Positions 32,405-44,084 of a stretch of 64,000 nucleotides of DNA are shown piece by piece. A program made the translations under genes and the position numbers. The notes beneath the pieces are model-generated. The model saw only the letters and a list, made by a program, of their open reading frames with translations, ran no database searches and was not told where the DNA came from. Position 1 is the stretch's first letter. Each line of letters opens with the position of its first letter. Source of the DNA: Tenrec ecaudatus (taxonomy: Eukaryota > Chordata > Mammalia > Afrosoricida > Tenrecidae); contig NC_134542.1 of NCBI RefSeq assembly GCF_050624435.1, forward strand, positions 12,297,497-12,361,496. Reading direction: 5' to 3'.

Positions 32405-33790
32405 CTAAGCAAAATCACTGAAGAAAAATGCAAGTCTCGAGTTGCAATATTGAAGGATTATGAGTAAAAGGATAAATGGCAGAAAACATCAAAAGAAGAT
32501 ATACAGAGTCATTATATTAAAAAACAATTTCAGGATGGAGCATTGGATCAAGAACAATAATATTTTAGCAAAAAGTATGTTTCACTGAAGGGATTGGCCA
32601 ATAAACAAAGGGCTCCAAGAATTAAGATAATAGCAACTGAAATGTTTCAGGAACCAAATTAAAAAGCTAAATGTCATCACTAACCTATGCCAACAAATCT
32701 GGAATAAATTGAAATTACTTCCAAAATGGGTGATCCAACAGAATATCGAAATATCATACAATATCACTACTATCACGTGCAAGTAAATTTTGCTGGAAAT
32801 AGTGAAACTGGACTGCTACAGTCTCTTAGCAGGGAACTTTCAGGAAGATATTTATCTGTGTTTCTTTGACTATGTGAAGGCAATCCACTTTGAATCTTAA
32901 CAAAGAACGGATTGCAGAACATTTACTTGGGCTCATTTTGGAACCTGTGTACAAACAAACAAGCTTTGATTTTTATAGAACAAGGGTACACTGGTTGGCT
33001 TCATCAGGAGAGGTGTGTATCAGGGCTGTATCCTTTCACATTACTTATGTAATCTGTATATTGAGAAAGTAATTTGAGAAAACGGGCTACATGGAGAAGA
33101 GGTTGGCATCAGGATCAGAGGAAGCTTGTTAACAGCGTGTGATGTACACCAGCTTGCTTGCTGAAAGCGAAGAGGCCTTGAAGCACTGACTGATGAATAT
33201 CAGAGATTATAGTCTCCAGTTTGGATCACAGCTGAATAAAATGAGAGCAAATCAACTAACAACTGAACCATTGAGAAGCAAATCAAGTCAATGGTCTCTT
33301 TTACTTTTATTTGGATCCATGGTCATGCTGGTGAAAGCAGCAGTCAAGCAATCAAACAAGATCTTAAGAAAGTGTATTAAAGCAAAGACTTCACCTAGAT
33401 CTTTAAGGCAAGCTTAATTCAACCGATTGTATTTTCAATTGCCTAGTGTGCACACAAAGGCTGGGTAATGAATAAAGAGGACCAAGCAAGAAGAGATGCC
33501 TTCAAATCATGTTATTGGCAACAACAATGCAATGCGCCATGGACAGTCAGAACAGCAAGTAGATTTGTCTGCAATAAGCACAGCCAGAACGCTCTGTGGA
33601 AATTTTGGATAAGCTATGAGGAGAATCCAGCCCCTGGAGAAAGCAGTAGAGGAGAAATGAACAAAGGGAAGACCTTGAATAAGGTAGATCAACACAATGA
33701 CTTCAACAGTGAGATCCAGCATAGGAGAAACTGGAGAAGACGCAGGATCAGCATTGTCTGTTTTACATAAGCTCACTATGCATGCTTATC
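32405..33790 (+). pseudogene. BovB/RTE LINE copy, RT domain to 3' end, defunct
   Basis: Sense copy whose start aligns with 25990 ('gttgcaatattgaaggatta'). It retains the RT block 'RGVYQGCILSHYLCNLYIE' (33009-33065; family form RQGC.LSP.LFNLY) and 'LLAESEEALKH', but the YADD box between them is deleted (about 33136-33155). The C-terminal region continues through 'caattgcctagtgtgcac' and 'gaggaccaagcaagaagag'. The ORFs at 33193-33770 are fragments of it. Confidence 0.8.
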
Positions 33791-34050
33791 AACCCAAAGG
33801 CCCCCACTAACGAGTGAAATACACCCATACGAACAGACTAGATACGGTATAAGTACAACTATATTCATAAGACATTTTGAAAAAGGTGAAATTATACAAT
33901 GACGAGGCCAGTGGTGGTCACGGCATCAATCGACATGAATCCGTGAAGCACAGGACAATTTTAGGGCAGTAGAATTCTTCTGTATGATACTGTAATGGTG
34001 GAGGCAGAATGGTCCACATTTGTAAATTTCACAGGACAGTACAACACAAG

Positions 34051-34262
34051 AGGAGCCCTGCTGGTGGGGCGGTTCCCCATTAGGCTGCTAACTGTGAAGT
34101 CAGCAGTTCAAAGCCACCAGCCACCACTCAGGAGAAAGATGGAACTTTATATTCCAGTAAACAATTAGTCTCAGAAACTCACAGGGACAGCACTGCCCTG
34201 TCCTATGGGTTGTTGTGAGTCCGCATAAAATCAATAGCAGTGAGTTTGGTTTTGAACAACAA
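34051..34262 (+). repeat. AfroSINE-type SINE, full length
   Basis: Head 'ggagccctgctggtggggcg', 'ggctgctaactgtgaagtc', B-box-like 'agttcaaagccacc', 'ctcaggagaaagatgg', 'cactgccctgtcctatggg' and tail 'gcagtgagtttggttttg'. One of the best-preserved copies here. Confidence 0.9.
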
Positions 34263-34934
34263 AAAGCGTAAACCCTGATAGAAGAGATTTTTTAAATAAT
34301 AAAGTTTAGTTTCAATGCTGGTTCATCAATATAACCTGTGTATCACAGTAAGACAAGATATTAATAATAGGAAAAACTCAGTGTCGGATGAAAACTGTAC
34401 TTTCTACATACTTTTCTATAAGTCTAAACATGCTATAAAATGAAGTCTTATTTTCAAACACTACACATTCATACAATTGAAAAATCTGTAAATTATTAGT
34501 GCAAATAAGAGTCTCCTACTTTTAAGAATGCAGGTTTACTTTTAAATGAAATAATTTCTAACATTATATCCTCTGCTTCTCCTAATTAGACAAGGCAGTA
34601 ATTTTAATTTGTTTATGTCCACTGACTTAGAAAATACATAGATTAGGGATCATATGTATATGCTTATGTGTGTATATTTACTTATTAATTTAACCATTAG
34701 CTTAGACAAAAGACTATGTTGAGTGTATTTAAGTGGATTTGTTTATAATGCAGAACTATTAATTTATTGGTAAACAGTCACAGTGTTTTCATATCAACAA
34801 TATCTATTTCCTCTAAAATAATGAATGCTACTTTCTCTTTAATTTCTAATTTTAATACTTTCCATCTTCTCTCTTCTATGTAAAAACAAAACAATACAAT
34901 GATAAATAGAAAAAAATGGGGAAAATAAGAGCTT
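34263..34934. other. Unassigned, AT-rich
   Basis: No family recognised. It forms the left flank of the SPIN element. Confidence 0.4.
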
Positions 34935-35130
34935 CAGAGTGAATCTCAATTTTCATAATGCTGCAACCCTTTAATTCAGTTCCTCATGTTGTGGTGACTC
35001 CCAATCATAAAATTATTTTCATTGCTACTTCATAACTATGATTTGGTACTGTTATGAATTGGGCGACCCCTGTGAAAGGGTCATTCGACTCCCCCCACAG
35101 GGGTCGTGACCCACAAGTTGAGCACCATTG
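34935..35130 (+). mobile_element. SPIN-type non-autonomous hAT element (MITE)
   Basis: The 196-base unit follows the SPIN non-autonomous layout: a decayed left end (cagagtgaatctcaa for cagtggttctcaa), 'gctgcaaccctttaattcag', 'ttcctcatgttgtggtgact', 'ttcattgctacttcataact', then a jump to the right part 'gggcgacccctgtgaaaggg', 'gtcattcgactcc', 'caggggtcgtgacccac' and 'gttgagcaccattg'. The long middle of larger versions is missing. The 8-bp target duplication cannot be read. SPIN is a known horizontally transferred family in tenrec, bushbaby, bats, murine rodents and others, and its mobility required hAT transposase supplied in trans. Confidence 0.85.
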
Positions 35131-35382
35131 CAACAGACAAAAGTGATATAACTCTAAAGAAAAATAAATAAATAAGTACCATTCTGAGAAATCATTGTTT
35201 TTAACTCCTATTCTAGAAACAAACCCTGCCATGGCCTCCATTAACCTTTGCATTGTCTACCATTCATTCATATTTCCTATCCCTTTTTGAGGATTCTTAA
35301 ATAATATTATTTTCTTGGCAACAAAAATCAATTTGGCTTTAAATTATTATCAACCGATAACTTCTTTTTGTTCTTTCTGTTT

Positions 35383-35640
35383 TTTTATTAATTGGGATTA
35401 GTACTTATGTCAAATAATTCCATAGTTTGAGCATATCCAGCAGAATTGTGCATTTACTGCCACAATCAGTTTCCTAACATTCTTTTTCTATATGGACCCC
35501 TTGAAGTCATTACCCCTTCACCATGCCATCGCTTCTGTGTCCATCCTCCCCTCAACACCCTTATTACACTTGTTGACTCTACAGGATCACTAGTCCTGGT
35601 TTTCATACTTCCAAAAATGAAAAAAAAACATATACCACAA
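35383..35640 (-). repeat. LINE 3'UTR copy (M), older subfamily
   Basis: Starts 'ttattaattgggattagtac', then 'gaattgtgcatttactgcc', 'ccacaatcagtttcctaac', 'gtgtccatcctcccctc' and 'ggatcactagtcctgg'. It resembles copies H and K rather than the younger group. Confidence 0.5.
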
Positions 35641-35924
35641 CTTCAAGAGGATGATCCCCAATGACATAATAATACTGAGATACTCACTAATATGTACAAT
35701 CAAAAACAAAACAACACAATCCCATAATACCTATGCATTTCGAAACCTGATCAACTCTAGCATGCATCTTAGGGGGAATCTACTGACTAGTTTTAACTGT
35801 TCAAGTTAGATTTCTGCCTTTGATCTTCTATACTCAACACACTGATGCATTCTGATCAGTGACCACTTTCTTCCTATCCCTCAATTGTGGGCAGAGGAAG
35901 TTCAACCGAGGTTTATTTCCTGTA

Positions 35925-37330
35925 TAGTTCCTCAAATGAATCTCACCCAGGCACAAAAACAGCCTCAAGGTGGATCAAAGACTTGAAGGTAAAGCCCAAA
36001 GCTATCAGGATCATTAATGAGGATATCAGAAAATCATTAATGAGACAATCTAAGTGCTCTAGAGCAGGGACTACCCAGGCAAGGAGATAACGAAGGAAAC
36101 ACATTCTGTGGAAGGCAAAATAGATATGTAGGACCTATTCAAAATAAAACACTTGTATATATTGAAGGACTTCATTATGAAAGTAAAAAGAGAACTACAG
36201 ATGAGAAAAAGGTACTTAGTAATGACACAATGGAAAACAACTAATTATTAAAATCTACAGTATTTTGCAAGTCTGCAAGGGAAAACTAATAATCCCCTGA
36301 GAAGGTGGGAAAAGAAGAGACAATTCACACAGGTTGACATTTGAATGGCTTTTAAATACACGAGGAAGTGCACCCATTCACTAGTCACCCAGCAAATGCA
36401 AGTCAAAACAACCATGAGATACCACCTAACACCCATGACTGTAGCCAACTTTTTTTTTTAATGAGAACAAATGTTGGAGTAGGTGTGATGAGATTGTCAC
36501 TCTTATCCACCACTGGTGGTCTTGTAGATAAGTTTAACCACTGTGGAAGCTAATATGGTGATACCTAAAACAGATGACAATTGAAATACCATATGATCCA
36601 GCAATACCAATACTGCACACATCCCCAAAGAATAAGAAGGTCATGAAAAGATGCTGGCACCCCATGTTCATTGCAGCACTCTGCACAAGAGCAAGAAGCT
36701 GGAAACAACCTAAATTTCCATCGGTAGATGACTAGATAAAGAAACTCTGGAATATACACTCAATGGAATATTGCGCATCCCTATTATTAACGATGAATCC
36801 AAGAAATGACTCAACACGTGGGGAGAGCAGGAAGTCATGAAACTGAATGAAATCTGTCAAGCACAAAAGGTCAGATTCTGTGTGAGTCCACTGCTGTAGA
36901 ATAAAGCAACAAAATGGGCACAAGTCCAGGCTTGCAGGGCATCCAGACTATTGATTGGGGGCCCAGACAGTCTGGCAGCAAGTGTGACTGGTGCCAAAGA
37001 AACAACCATATGCCACCCACTCTAGGTTAGCATTTTGAATAGGTAAGTATTTAGAAACACACTAGGCCAGAGGGCGCCTTGTATCAGTGGGGATCAAATG
37101 GTCAAGAGAGGGGAAAGGAGGGGTTATATAACATGAGACTGGCATGTGTATCGGTGATGAGATGCCCTGAGACAGGTAGACATTCCTCTCAGACAGAGGA
37201 AGGTTACTGATGGGAAGTACAATGCAGGAAAGAGGAAATAGATCGAACACCTCTGGGGGAACACAATGATAAATCTGTTGAAAGAAAAGAGGAAGACTGA
37301 TGATAACTTTTAAAGAAGATCTTATTGTCA
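35925..37330 (+). pseudogene. L1 ORF2 3' end plus 3' region, defunct
   Basis: The translation at 35968-36030 gives SRWIKDLKVKPKAIRIINED, the classic C-terminal segment of L1 ORF2. Downstream the nucleotide order of L1 is kept: 'caaatgcaagtcaaaacaac', 'catgagataccacctaac', 'aaccactgtggaagctaat', 'taccatatgatccagcaat', 'acactcaatggaatattgcg'. Frames are broken throughout. After about 36930 comes a 3' non-coding region ('gcccagacagtctggcagc', 'cctctgggggaacacaatg') ending near 37330. RT and endonuclease domains are absent. Confidence 0.8.
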
Positions 37331-38479
37331 ATGGTATATAACTTTGTCAATCAATTTTGTAGAAAGATTTTAGTCACATCAACACCTCTTGTTGTCTCAT
37401 GATGATGTAAAGTTTCTCTTGCTGGTTGTTTTTTTTTTTTTTTTACATTTCATAAAAAAAATAGCTCTGCTATAATTCCATTCAGGGATGTAGAAATTCT
37501 CAAACTACCCACAAAATTAAATAGCTGAGTAAATTAATGTTTAAGCTTACAATAAAATAATACTTCTGATGGAATGAATAAATGAAGGTGCAAAAGTGCA
37601 CTGGTTTCCTGTTGGGTTGTCGTTTTTATTTCATTATTTGTTTACTTATATTGTGGTTGTTAATGGAATTACATTTAGACTATGTAAACTTCATTTGTAT
37701 CAGCAAGAGAAATTGGTGAACGATGTAGATACTGCATACTGATACACAAAGCTTTCTATAAATCCTTTTAAAATGTCAGCAATCGTATTTTTGTCTGATT
37801 GTAGTCTCTATGTCAGCACTTCCTCTTAAAACAACATGTTTTTTCTTGGATGGAATTTCACACCTCTCCTCTCACTTACTCACTTCACCACTGATGATAA
37901 TAAACATGATATAGAGTTTGAAATTGTTTTCCCTCCAGGATGATCTTTCCATTTATAGTAAAAAAGAAAGAAAAAAAAGACTTTGCCAACTATGTAATAA
38001 GTAATAATAAAAAGATTAATTAGTTGAGTTAATGAGCAAGACAAAACAATTTCTCTATTCCCTGTCCTATAGTTAGTGCTATTAATAATCCATTTTAAAC
38101 ATTTGATGAGGGGGATAGCAGCCTTTATCACAATGACTAATTTAGAAATCAATGTTTAGGATGCTTGTAAAATGCTTTGTGCACGTTTGTGTCCTCACTG
38201 CCACTTTTAAATACTGCCAGGGGTAGGAACAAAGCTTGAGGTATTAAAGAGCAACTTCCACTGTCTGTGCGGATTGGTGGACAATATTTAAAATATAGGC
38301 TTTGGGGGTGCTTCGTACCATATCTAAACACCTAATTTCCACGTGTAATAAATTTTTGAGGTGCTGAAAATAAGGGACAACCAAAATCACAGGGATATGC
38401 TGCCTGGTTTACAGTTAGAAAAGCAGTGGAGCCAGTTCGTGTTCTTCCATCTCCTTTATTCCATTCACACATCGAAGAA
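37331..38479. other. Unassigned, AT-rich, with a T-run
   Basis: Poly-T of 16 at 37429-37444. No gene or family recognised. The minus-strand ORF at 37880-38152 has no recognisable features. Confidence 0.4.
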
Positions 38480-38890
38480 ACAACCCCAGGACCTGGACTA
38501 CATGAAGGAGAACATGGGAACCATATTGGGGGGTGACAAAATAGCATCCTAAGATATGTAGATGACATCACCTTACATCCTGAAAGTGAAGAGGATGAAG
38601 CTGAGAATACCTCCCACAGGATGGATTACATCTGGTCTTAATAAAAAGACAATCTTTACAACTGGACCAATATCTTGATAAATGGCAAGGGTTCTGAAAT
38701 TGTCAATGGTCTCCTTCTTGAATCAACAATCAATTGTCATGGAAGTAGCAGCCCAGAACCCAAAGAGCTTATTACCTTGGGCAAATCTGCAGCAAAACGC
38801 CTTGTTACGATGTTAGAAAGTTAAGGTATCACTGAGAACTACGGTCTATCTGATCCAGCCAGTCCATGGTATTTTTAATCACTTCATATT
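38480..38890 (+). pseudogene. BovB/RTE LINE fragment with YVDD box
   Basis: Sense RT/C-terminal region: 'gacctggactacatgaagg', 'cctaagatatgtagatgaca' (RYVDDIT, catalytic Asp-Asp retained), 'gaaagtgaagaggatgaagc', 'caatcaattgtcatggaagt', 'gggcaaatctgcagcaaaac'. Frames are broken immediately around the box. Confidence 0.7.
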
Positions 38891-39189
38891 CCTGCAGATT
38901 CTGAACATTGAAAAAGGAATAGCATAAACAAACTAGTGGATTCAAATGGTGGTGGTAATGAAGAATATGGAATAGACCATGCATTGTCAGAAAGATCACC
39001 TGTGTACACGTGTGTGTGCTTAATGTCATAGAGAAGACAAATAACAAATATGGAAATTTTGGCAAGTTGAACATTCTTAAAGTGCATCACATAATTTCGT
39101 TTTCTTAGAGAGGACTGACATAACTAGTGATTGCTGACTATAACTGTTGTGCACTGGTTACTGTTTTCGCCTTAATGAAGAGGGCTCTG

Positions 39190-39688
39190 TGATAGGCTGG
39201 GTTTGAAGAGAAACAAAACTGACAGTAACCTATGTATAAGAAGGAACTTTGTATCAAAAAGTAACTTAATATCAAGAAGGCATCCCAGCCCAGTCCAACT
39301 CAAGCCCATGGGTTCAATGCTAACTGAAATCCCTATGCAATATGAATAACAATTCTCTTCAGAGTGACATAGTTGAAGGTGTGGATGCAGAAAGACAAAG
39401 TGGGATGGTAGGTGCAGACTCACGTGGATTCAAGGTCAGTGAAAATATGGCAGGGCCCAGATAGCTTGGAGGTTGGTCCAGGGTCAGTGGCCCACATAGG
39501 AGCACCCTGGAGGCAGGCAGAGTTCCAACAAGAATGAAGGTAAAGGGCAAGAGAGAACTTGACACTGCTGGGTATCTCTATCTTATACAAAGGACCACAC
39601 ACCAAAGGAGGTGTCATCTGTGCTGATTGGATCATCTGGACTCCAACCCTACCCTTACCCAGGTGTGATTAGTTAATGTAATCACCAG
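39190..39688 (-). repeat. LTR-like dispersed element (D3), divergent interior
   Basis: Starts 'tgataggctgggtttgaaga' and ends 'gttaatgtaatcacca', which correspond to the termini of D1. 'catcccagcccagtccaact' matches D2. The interior (39370-39600) differs from D1/D2, suggesting a subfamily with an exchanged middle. The ORFs at 39172-39635 read through it. Confidence 0.5.
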
Positions 39689-40024
39689 CCATTATAGATT
39701 CCCTTTAATCACTTTATTCTTGCAACAAATCAATATTAAAAGAGACTATATATTAAGACAGACTTAACCAAAGGCATTCAACGCTGCTAACCTGAAGCCA
39801 TTTTGTTCATCAGTGAATTGCAGACAATATCTTCTAGAAGCTATGTTTTGACCTTTTGAAAGAACAAAACAAAATTACAGTCTACCATGTGGATAGCTAA
39901 GTATGTAATCCTGACTCACATCCATACCATACACTCAACAATTTACACTGATAAATGCAAAGCCTCTTGTTTTCTGTGTCCACTGCCTTGTTCCCCTACT
40001 TCTATTTTGCTTGTACCTGCAACA
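39689..40024. other. Unassigned sequence
   Basis: AT-rich; nothing recognised. Confidence 0.35.
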
Positions 40025-40312
40025 ATAAATGCCAATGAACAAATTGGTCCTGGAAGTACAGCCAGAATGCTCCTCAGAAGCAAGGAGGTCGAGACTCTGA
40101 CACTTTCAGTCTGGCCATGTGATCAGTAGGGACATGTCCCTAGAGAAAGACATTAAACTTGGTAAAGCAGAAAGCCAGTGAAAAAGCCTCAGTAAGATGG
40201 ATTGACTGAGTCTACTGAAAACAATGGGCTGAGCCAGAATAACAATTGTGAGGATGACACAGTACCGCTGAGTGGTTCCTTCCATTGTACATCGACTTAC
40301 AAATCCTTCTGG
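40025..40312 (+). repeat. BovB/RTE LINE fragment, 3' end
   Basis: Starts in the C-terminal coding part ('gaagtacagccagaatgctc') and passes 'ggccatgtgatcagtaggg', 'taaacttggtaaagcag', 'agatggattgactgag' and 'ataacaattgtgaggatg' to the tail. Confidence 0.8.
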
Positions 40313-40384
40313 CAATACTTTTTTTTTTTTAAATAAAAACATGTGGGCATACAGTGAATATCATTGTTGTTGTTGGGTATAATC

Positions 40385-40525
40385 CTGACAACACTCAGGG
40401 GAGAAAGAAAAGCCTTTCTACTCTCTTAAAGAGTGACTAAGGAGTTACACTCTTGGAAGCTCACAGGAACCGTCCTACCATGAGTTGGCATTGACTCAAT
40501 TACAGTGAGTGTGCTTTGGGTGTGG
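40385..40525 (+). repeat. AfroSINE 3' part
   Basis: 'aggggagaaagaaaagcc', 'ttggaagctcacaggaacc', 'accatgagttggcattgact' and 'ttacagtgagtgtgctttgg'. The tRNA-like head is missing. Confidence 0.7.
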
Positions 40526-40861
40526 GCTATAATATAAGACAATTTCCATCATTATCTTAGGAGTTGAGTGTAGACTGAGACCTTGGAAATATACCCATGA
40601 CGAATATCAAGAACATTATGAATGGCAGTTTAAGAGTATCACAGAGTATCATGTCATCATTCTCAGTTTTGAGCCAGATACAGCAACAATGTAGACATTT
40701 TCTTTATAATGTTTTCCCTTCAAGATTAGTAAAAGTGGATTGGACCACGAATCTTTAAGTTTACCCAATTTATCCGCTATGGGAAATGGAGTACAAGCTT
40801 TTGTTCCAATGGGAAAACTATTTGAGACTCTATGAGTAGTTGAAGGTACCCAAGTAAAACA

Positions 40862-40990
40862 AGGGTTAAGCATTTGGTTGATAATGGGAAGGTCAGCAGT
40901 TCAAACCCACAGGCTGGTTTGTGGGAGAAAGGCCTACTGATATACTTCCATCAAGATGAGTGCCTAATAAACCTGATGGGCTACTTCTCC
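40862..40990 (+). repeat. AfroSINE 5' part
   Basis: 'gggttaagcatttggttgat', B-box-like 'gtcagcagttcaaaccca', 'gtttgtgggagaaaggcc'. The 3' half is truncated. Confidence 0.7.
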
Positions 40991-41489
40991 TCCACCTTAT
41001 CAGGCTGTTATGATAAGCAAATAGAGAATCACTCCTTTTTATTCACCTTTAAGATTTGCATTTTTAACTTTATTTTCATTTTCAGTTTTAATTTCCATGA
41101 AGTACCCAGACAGAGACTTCCAAATTCAAGTCTAAGGAAGCACAATCTCAAAAAGGTGAAAAACCCCAAAGAAATGGAAACAAACATACAAAAGAAAACA
41201 AAAAAATCAAAGCCACCACAGCAACAGACATCAATGTCTTATCTCTATCAAACATATTGCCTCCCTTATGTTTATGCGAAAATAAGAGGAAAAAAAGTCA
41301 GGACATAACATTTCCAATGCTTTAAAATAATGAAATTGTAACAGTTTGCCAGCATTTACAAAATGTGCTAAAGATGATTGAAAGATAAAACAGAAACCTA
41401 TATAGAAATCTGGCTTATCATTTAAATAAAATAATGAACACTATAATTAACTTATTTTGAGCAGTTGATGTTTTCTAAGCACTGTCATG
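40991..41489. other. Unassigned, A-rich in part
   Basis: The ORF at 40874-41308 starts in the preceding SINE and runs through an A-rich lysine-coding tract. I do not support it as a gene. Confidence 0.4.
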
Positions 41490-41745
41490 TCTTGGAAGAT
41501 GTGTAACCAGAATGCTTCTAAGAGATGGGGATGACAAGACTTCATCTCATTTACTTTAGACCTGTTATCAGAGAAACTTGTCCCTGGAGAAATGACTTTA
41601 TGCTTGGTGAAGTAGAAATCAATTGACACAATGAATACAACAAAAGGCTCACAGGTAACAATTGTAAGGATGGCACAGTACAGGCGGTGTTTGGGTCTCT
41701 TGTGTATAAGGTCGCTATGCGTTAGAACTGGCTGACTACATCTAA
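41490..41745 (+). repeat. BovB/RTE LINE fragment, 3' end
   Basis: 'aaccagaatgcttctaagag', 'ttgtccctggagaaatgac', 'tatgcttggtgaagtag', 'acaattgtaaggatggcac' and 'aggtcgctatgcgttagaac' in order. Confidence 0.75.
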
Positions 41746-42494
41746 CCACAATAACATGTTAGAAAAGAGAAAAATTGTTTGAGATCATACCGTTAAGAGT
41801 TTGGAAAAAGAATGTGAACCCAAACACCACGGCTTAGTCCAGGAGCTTAACCGTAATAACTCCAATTTATTTTCTTGAAACTAAAAGCATTAATGCTGGA
41901 GGCGTATTTTCGATCTCATCTTCTCTATCTTCTGCATTTCTGTCAAGAGTTGCAGAGAGAACTTCCTAACAAGGGCATACAAGTTCCTTACCTAATCGCC
42001 ACTCCCCACCCCCCTCAGCAGGGACAGTCCACGACAGTCGCAGGAGCAGTCATTTCCTATCCTTCAGGGTTGCTGAGTCTCCTTGACCCCATGATAGTGA
42101 GTGATCACAAGGAATGCTGATTTGGTGGAGGCAACAATATATTTCTCTTACACAAAAGTCATAACACACAACTTTGCATTTATTAGTCTAATTTGCATGG
42201 AGGTGTGGTCAGTGAAACCCATGTGGTCATTGCTGCGTCCGCCTCCAGGAGAAAATCAGAGAGGAAACGACTCACCTGGAACCCTGCTTCCAACTTCACT
42301 GAGCTGTCATGAGCGCTGGAGCCGCCATTTTGCGATGGTGGTTTAACAACCGGAAGGATGGTAGTGAGCTCATTCCTGATGTTCCTGAGTTGCGAACTCA
42401 CATATCACATCCAGACTATTTGTAATAGGAGAATAAAGAAAACTCTCATTTGTAAAAAGCCGTATTTTAGGAATAGTTGATTGCGATTTTCTGA
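41746..42494. other. Unassigned, locally GC/CpG-richer
   Basis: A segment at 42220-42360 keeps several CpGs (ctgcgtccgcc, gagcgctggagccgcc, aaccgg), unlike the surrounding DNA. No gene, promoter motif or family is recognised. Confidence 0.35.
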
Positions 42495-42685
42495 AATTAT
42501 ATTTCTATCCTAACCTTGAGATATTGGGCAAATTCTATAATGCTTCTAGGTCTTAGCTTTCCAATTTGTAAGATGGAGATTTTATCAGATGTATTTTGAA
42601 GATGAAATGACATTGTGCATAGAGAATGTGTATGCATGTTTAGCACAGTTCCTGGCATGTGGTTAATAGTGAACAAATATCAGTT
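42495..42685 (+). repeat. MIR SINE relic
   Basis: 'aaccttgagatattgggcaa', 'gtcttagctttccaatttgt', 'aagatggagattttatcag', and the end 'cagttcctggcatgtggtta' with 'gtgaacaaatatcagttg' follow the MIR order. Confidence 0.65.
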
Positions 42686-42815
42686 GTTATCAGGTGCCTC
42701 TGAGTTTGTTCCACCTCTTAAAGGAGCCTAGATAAACAGAATGAAACACTGCACAGACAAAGATGTAAAGATGGCGCTGGTCTGGGAAGCGTTTCATTCT
42801 GTCATATGAGGATAT
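42686..42815. repeat. Fold-back pair of RTE 3' end pieces
   Basis: Antisense RTE tail ('caggtgcctctgagtttg' to 'aacagaatgaaacactgc', 42686-42752) is followed 33 bases later by a sense piece of the same region ('gaagcgtttcattctgtc', 42786-42803). The two 15-17 base arms are nearly perfect inverted repeats. Confidence 0.55.
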
Positions 42816-43254
42816 CTCAAAAAGTATTTTTACAACAATAATAAACTTCATCAAGTACCAATAGCCAACTGTGAAGCTATTGTCTCATAATATATCTGTC
42901 CTCTGGACTGAAACATTTCTGAAGACAGCGCTTGCATCTCTTCCTTTGCTCATGTTCAGTATCTGACAATGATTCCACACTATCCTAATGTTTTCAGCAT
43001 CTAATGCCCATGAAATTGACAGTCTACTCCTTCTTCATTGTCTGTTTTGAGTTTGTAAGTTGTAAATACCAAAGAAATGACTCTGAAACTTGCTTTTAGC
43101 CATAGAGTATATAAGGCCAATGGAAGAAATAACACAAAAGAGCTGAACAGAAATTTCCAAATGACTGCTTCAGAAGACAAAGTAAAACATTACAGTGAAA
43201 TTTGCAAAAAACCTAGACTTAGAGGAGTAACACCTTTAGCATATATTTAACTGT
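42816..43254. other. Unassigned sequence
   Basis: Nothing recognised. Confidence 0.35.
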
Positions 43255-43966
43255 AGACCTAACGAAAAATTCCAAGATTTGAGTTGTAATATTGAAAGAT
43301 TCTATGGGCAACATATTGAAATATGCAGGAAGCATCAAAAAAGATTTAAGAAATGCACGTTTTGTACCAAAAAGAACTGGTTGACATTTAACCATTTCAA
43401 GTAATAACATTTGATCAAGAACCGATGGAGAAATTTGAAATTACACTAAAGGCATTAGACAAAACAAGGCTCTAGGAATTGACTGAAGACAAATTTAATT
43501 ATTTCATCAAACTGATGAAGCATGGGGAGCACTCACTTACCTGTGCCCAAATTTGGGGAGACAGCTACTTGGACAATTGACTGGAAGACATCTGTATTTT
43601 TACCCATTCCAACAAGGGGTGGCACCAAAAATGCAAATTATAGAAAAACATAATTGTTATCTTGTGCAAGTAAAATTTTATTGGAGATCATCCAATAAGG
43701 TTTGCAGCTGCACATGGACCGAGAGCTGACAGAATTTCAGGCTGAATTCAGAAGACAGAGAACGAAGGATATCATCGCTGATGTCACATAGATATTGGAA
43801 GAAAGTTGAAAATATCAGAAAGACATTTCCTGCGTCTCATTGACAAAGCAAAGGTATTTGACCCTGTGTATCATAACCAACCATGGATAATCTTGGGAAG
43901 AAGGGAAATTCTAGATGATTTGATTGTGCCTGTTTGGAAACTGTATGTGGATCAACAAGCTGTTGC
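43255..43966 (+). pseudogene. BovB/RTE LINE copy, RT region, defunct
   Basis: Sense copy aligned with the start of the 25980 and 32405 copies ('gttgtaatattgaaagattc', 'aagaaccgatggagaaattt'). It continues through 'tacccattccaacaagggg' and 'gacagaatttcaggctg', with the translated 'RLIDKAKVFDPVYH' (family form FIDYAKAFDCVDH) near 43833-43874. It stops at 'gtggatcaacaagctgtt', upstream of the catalytic box. Confidence 0.75.
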
Positions 43967-44084
43967 CTTTCTGTCCCTCCCACCCCTGATTCCCAACCTT
44001 ACCCTCACCTTCAAAGTGTTCTTACTTTTGTATGAAAATAACTTTCCTTAATTTTCTCCCCTCTACAGTACTGGTGTCAGATAG

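Noticed and set aside
38540..38590. Active reverse transcriptase, from an intact YVDD box
   Set aside because: Stops and frame changes occur on both sides within a few dozen codons, and the rest of the ORF is missing.
40874..41308. 144-codon plus-strand ORF as a gene
   Set aside because: It starts within a SINE and ends in an A-rich lysine-coding tract. No domain is visible.
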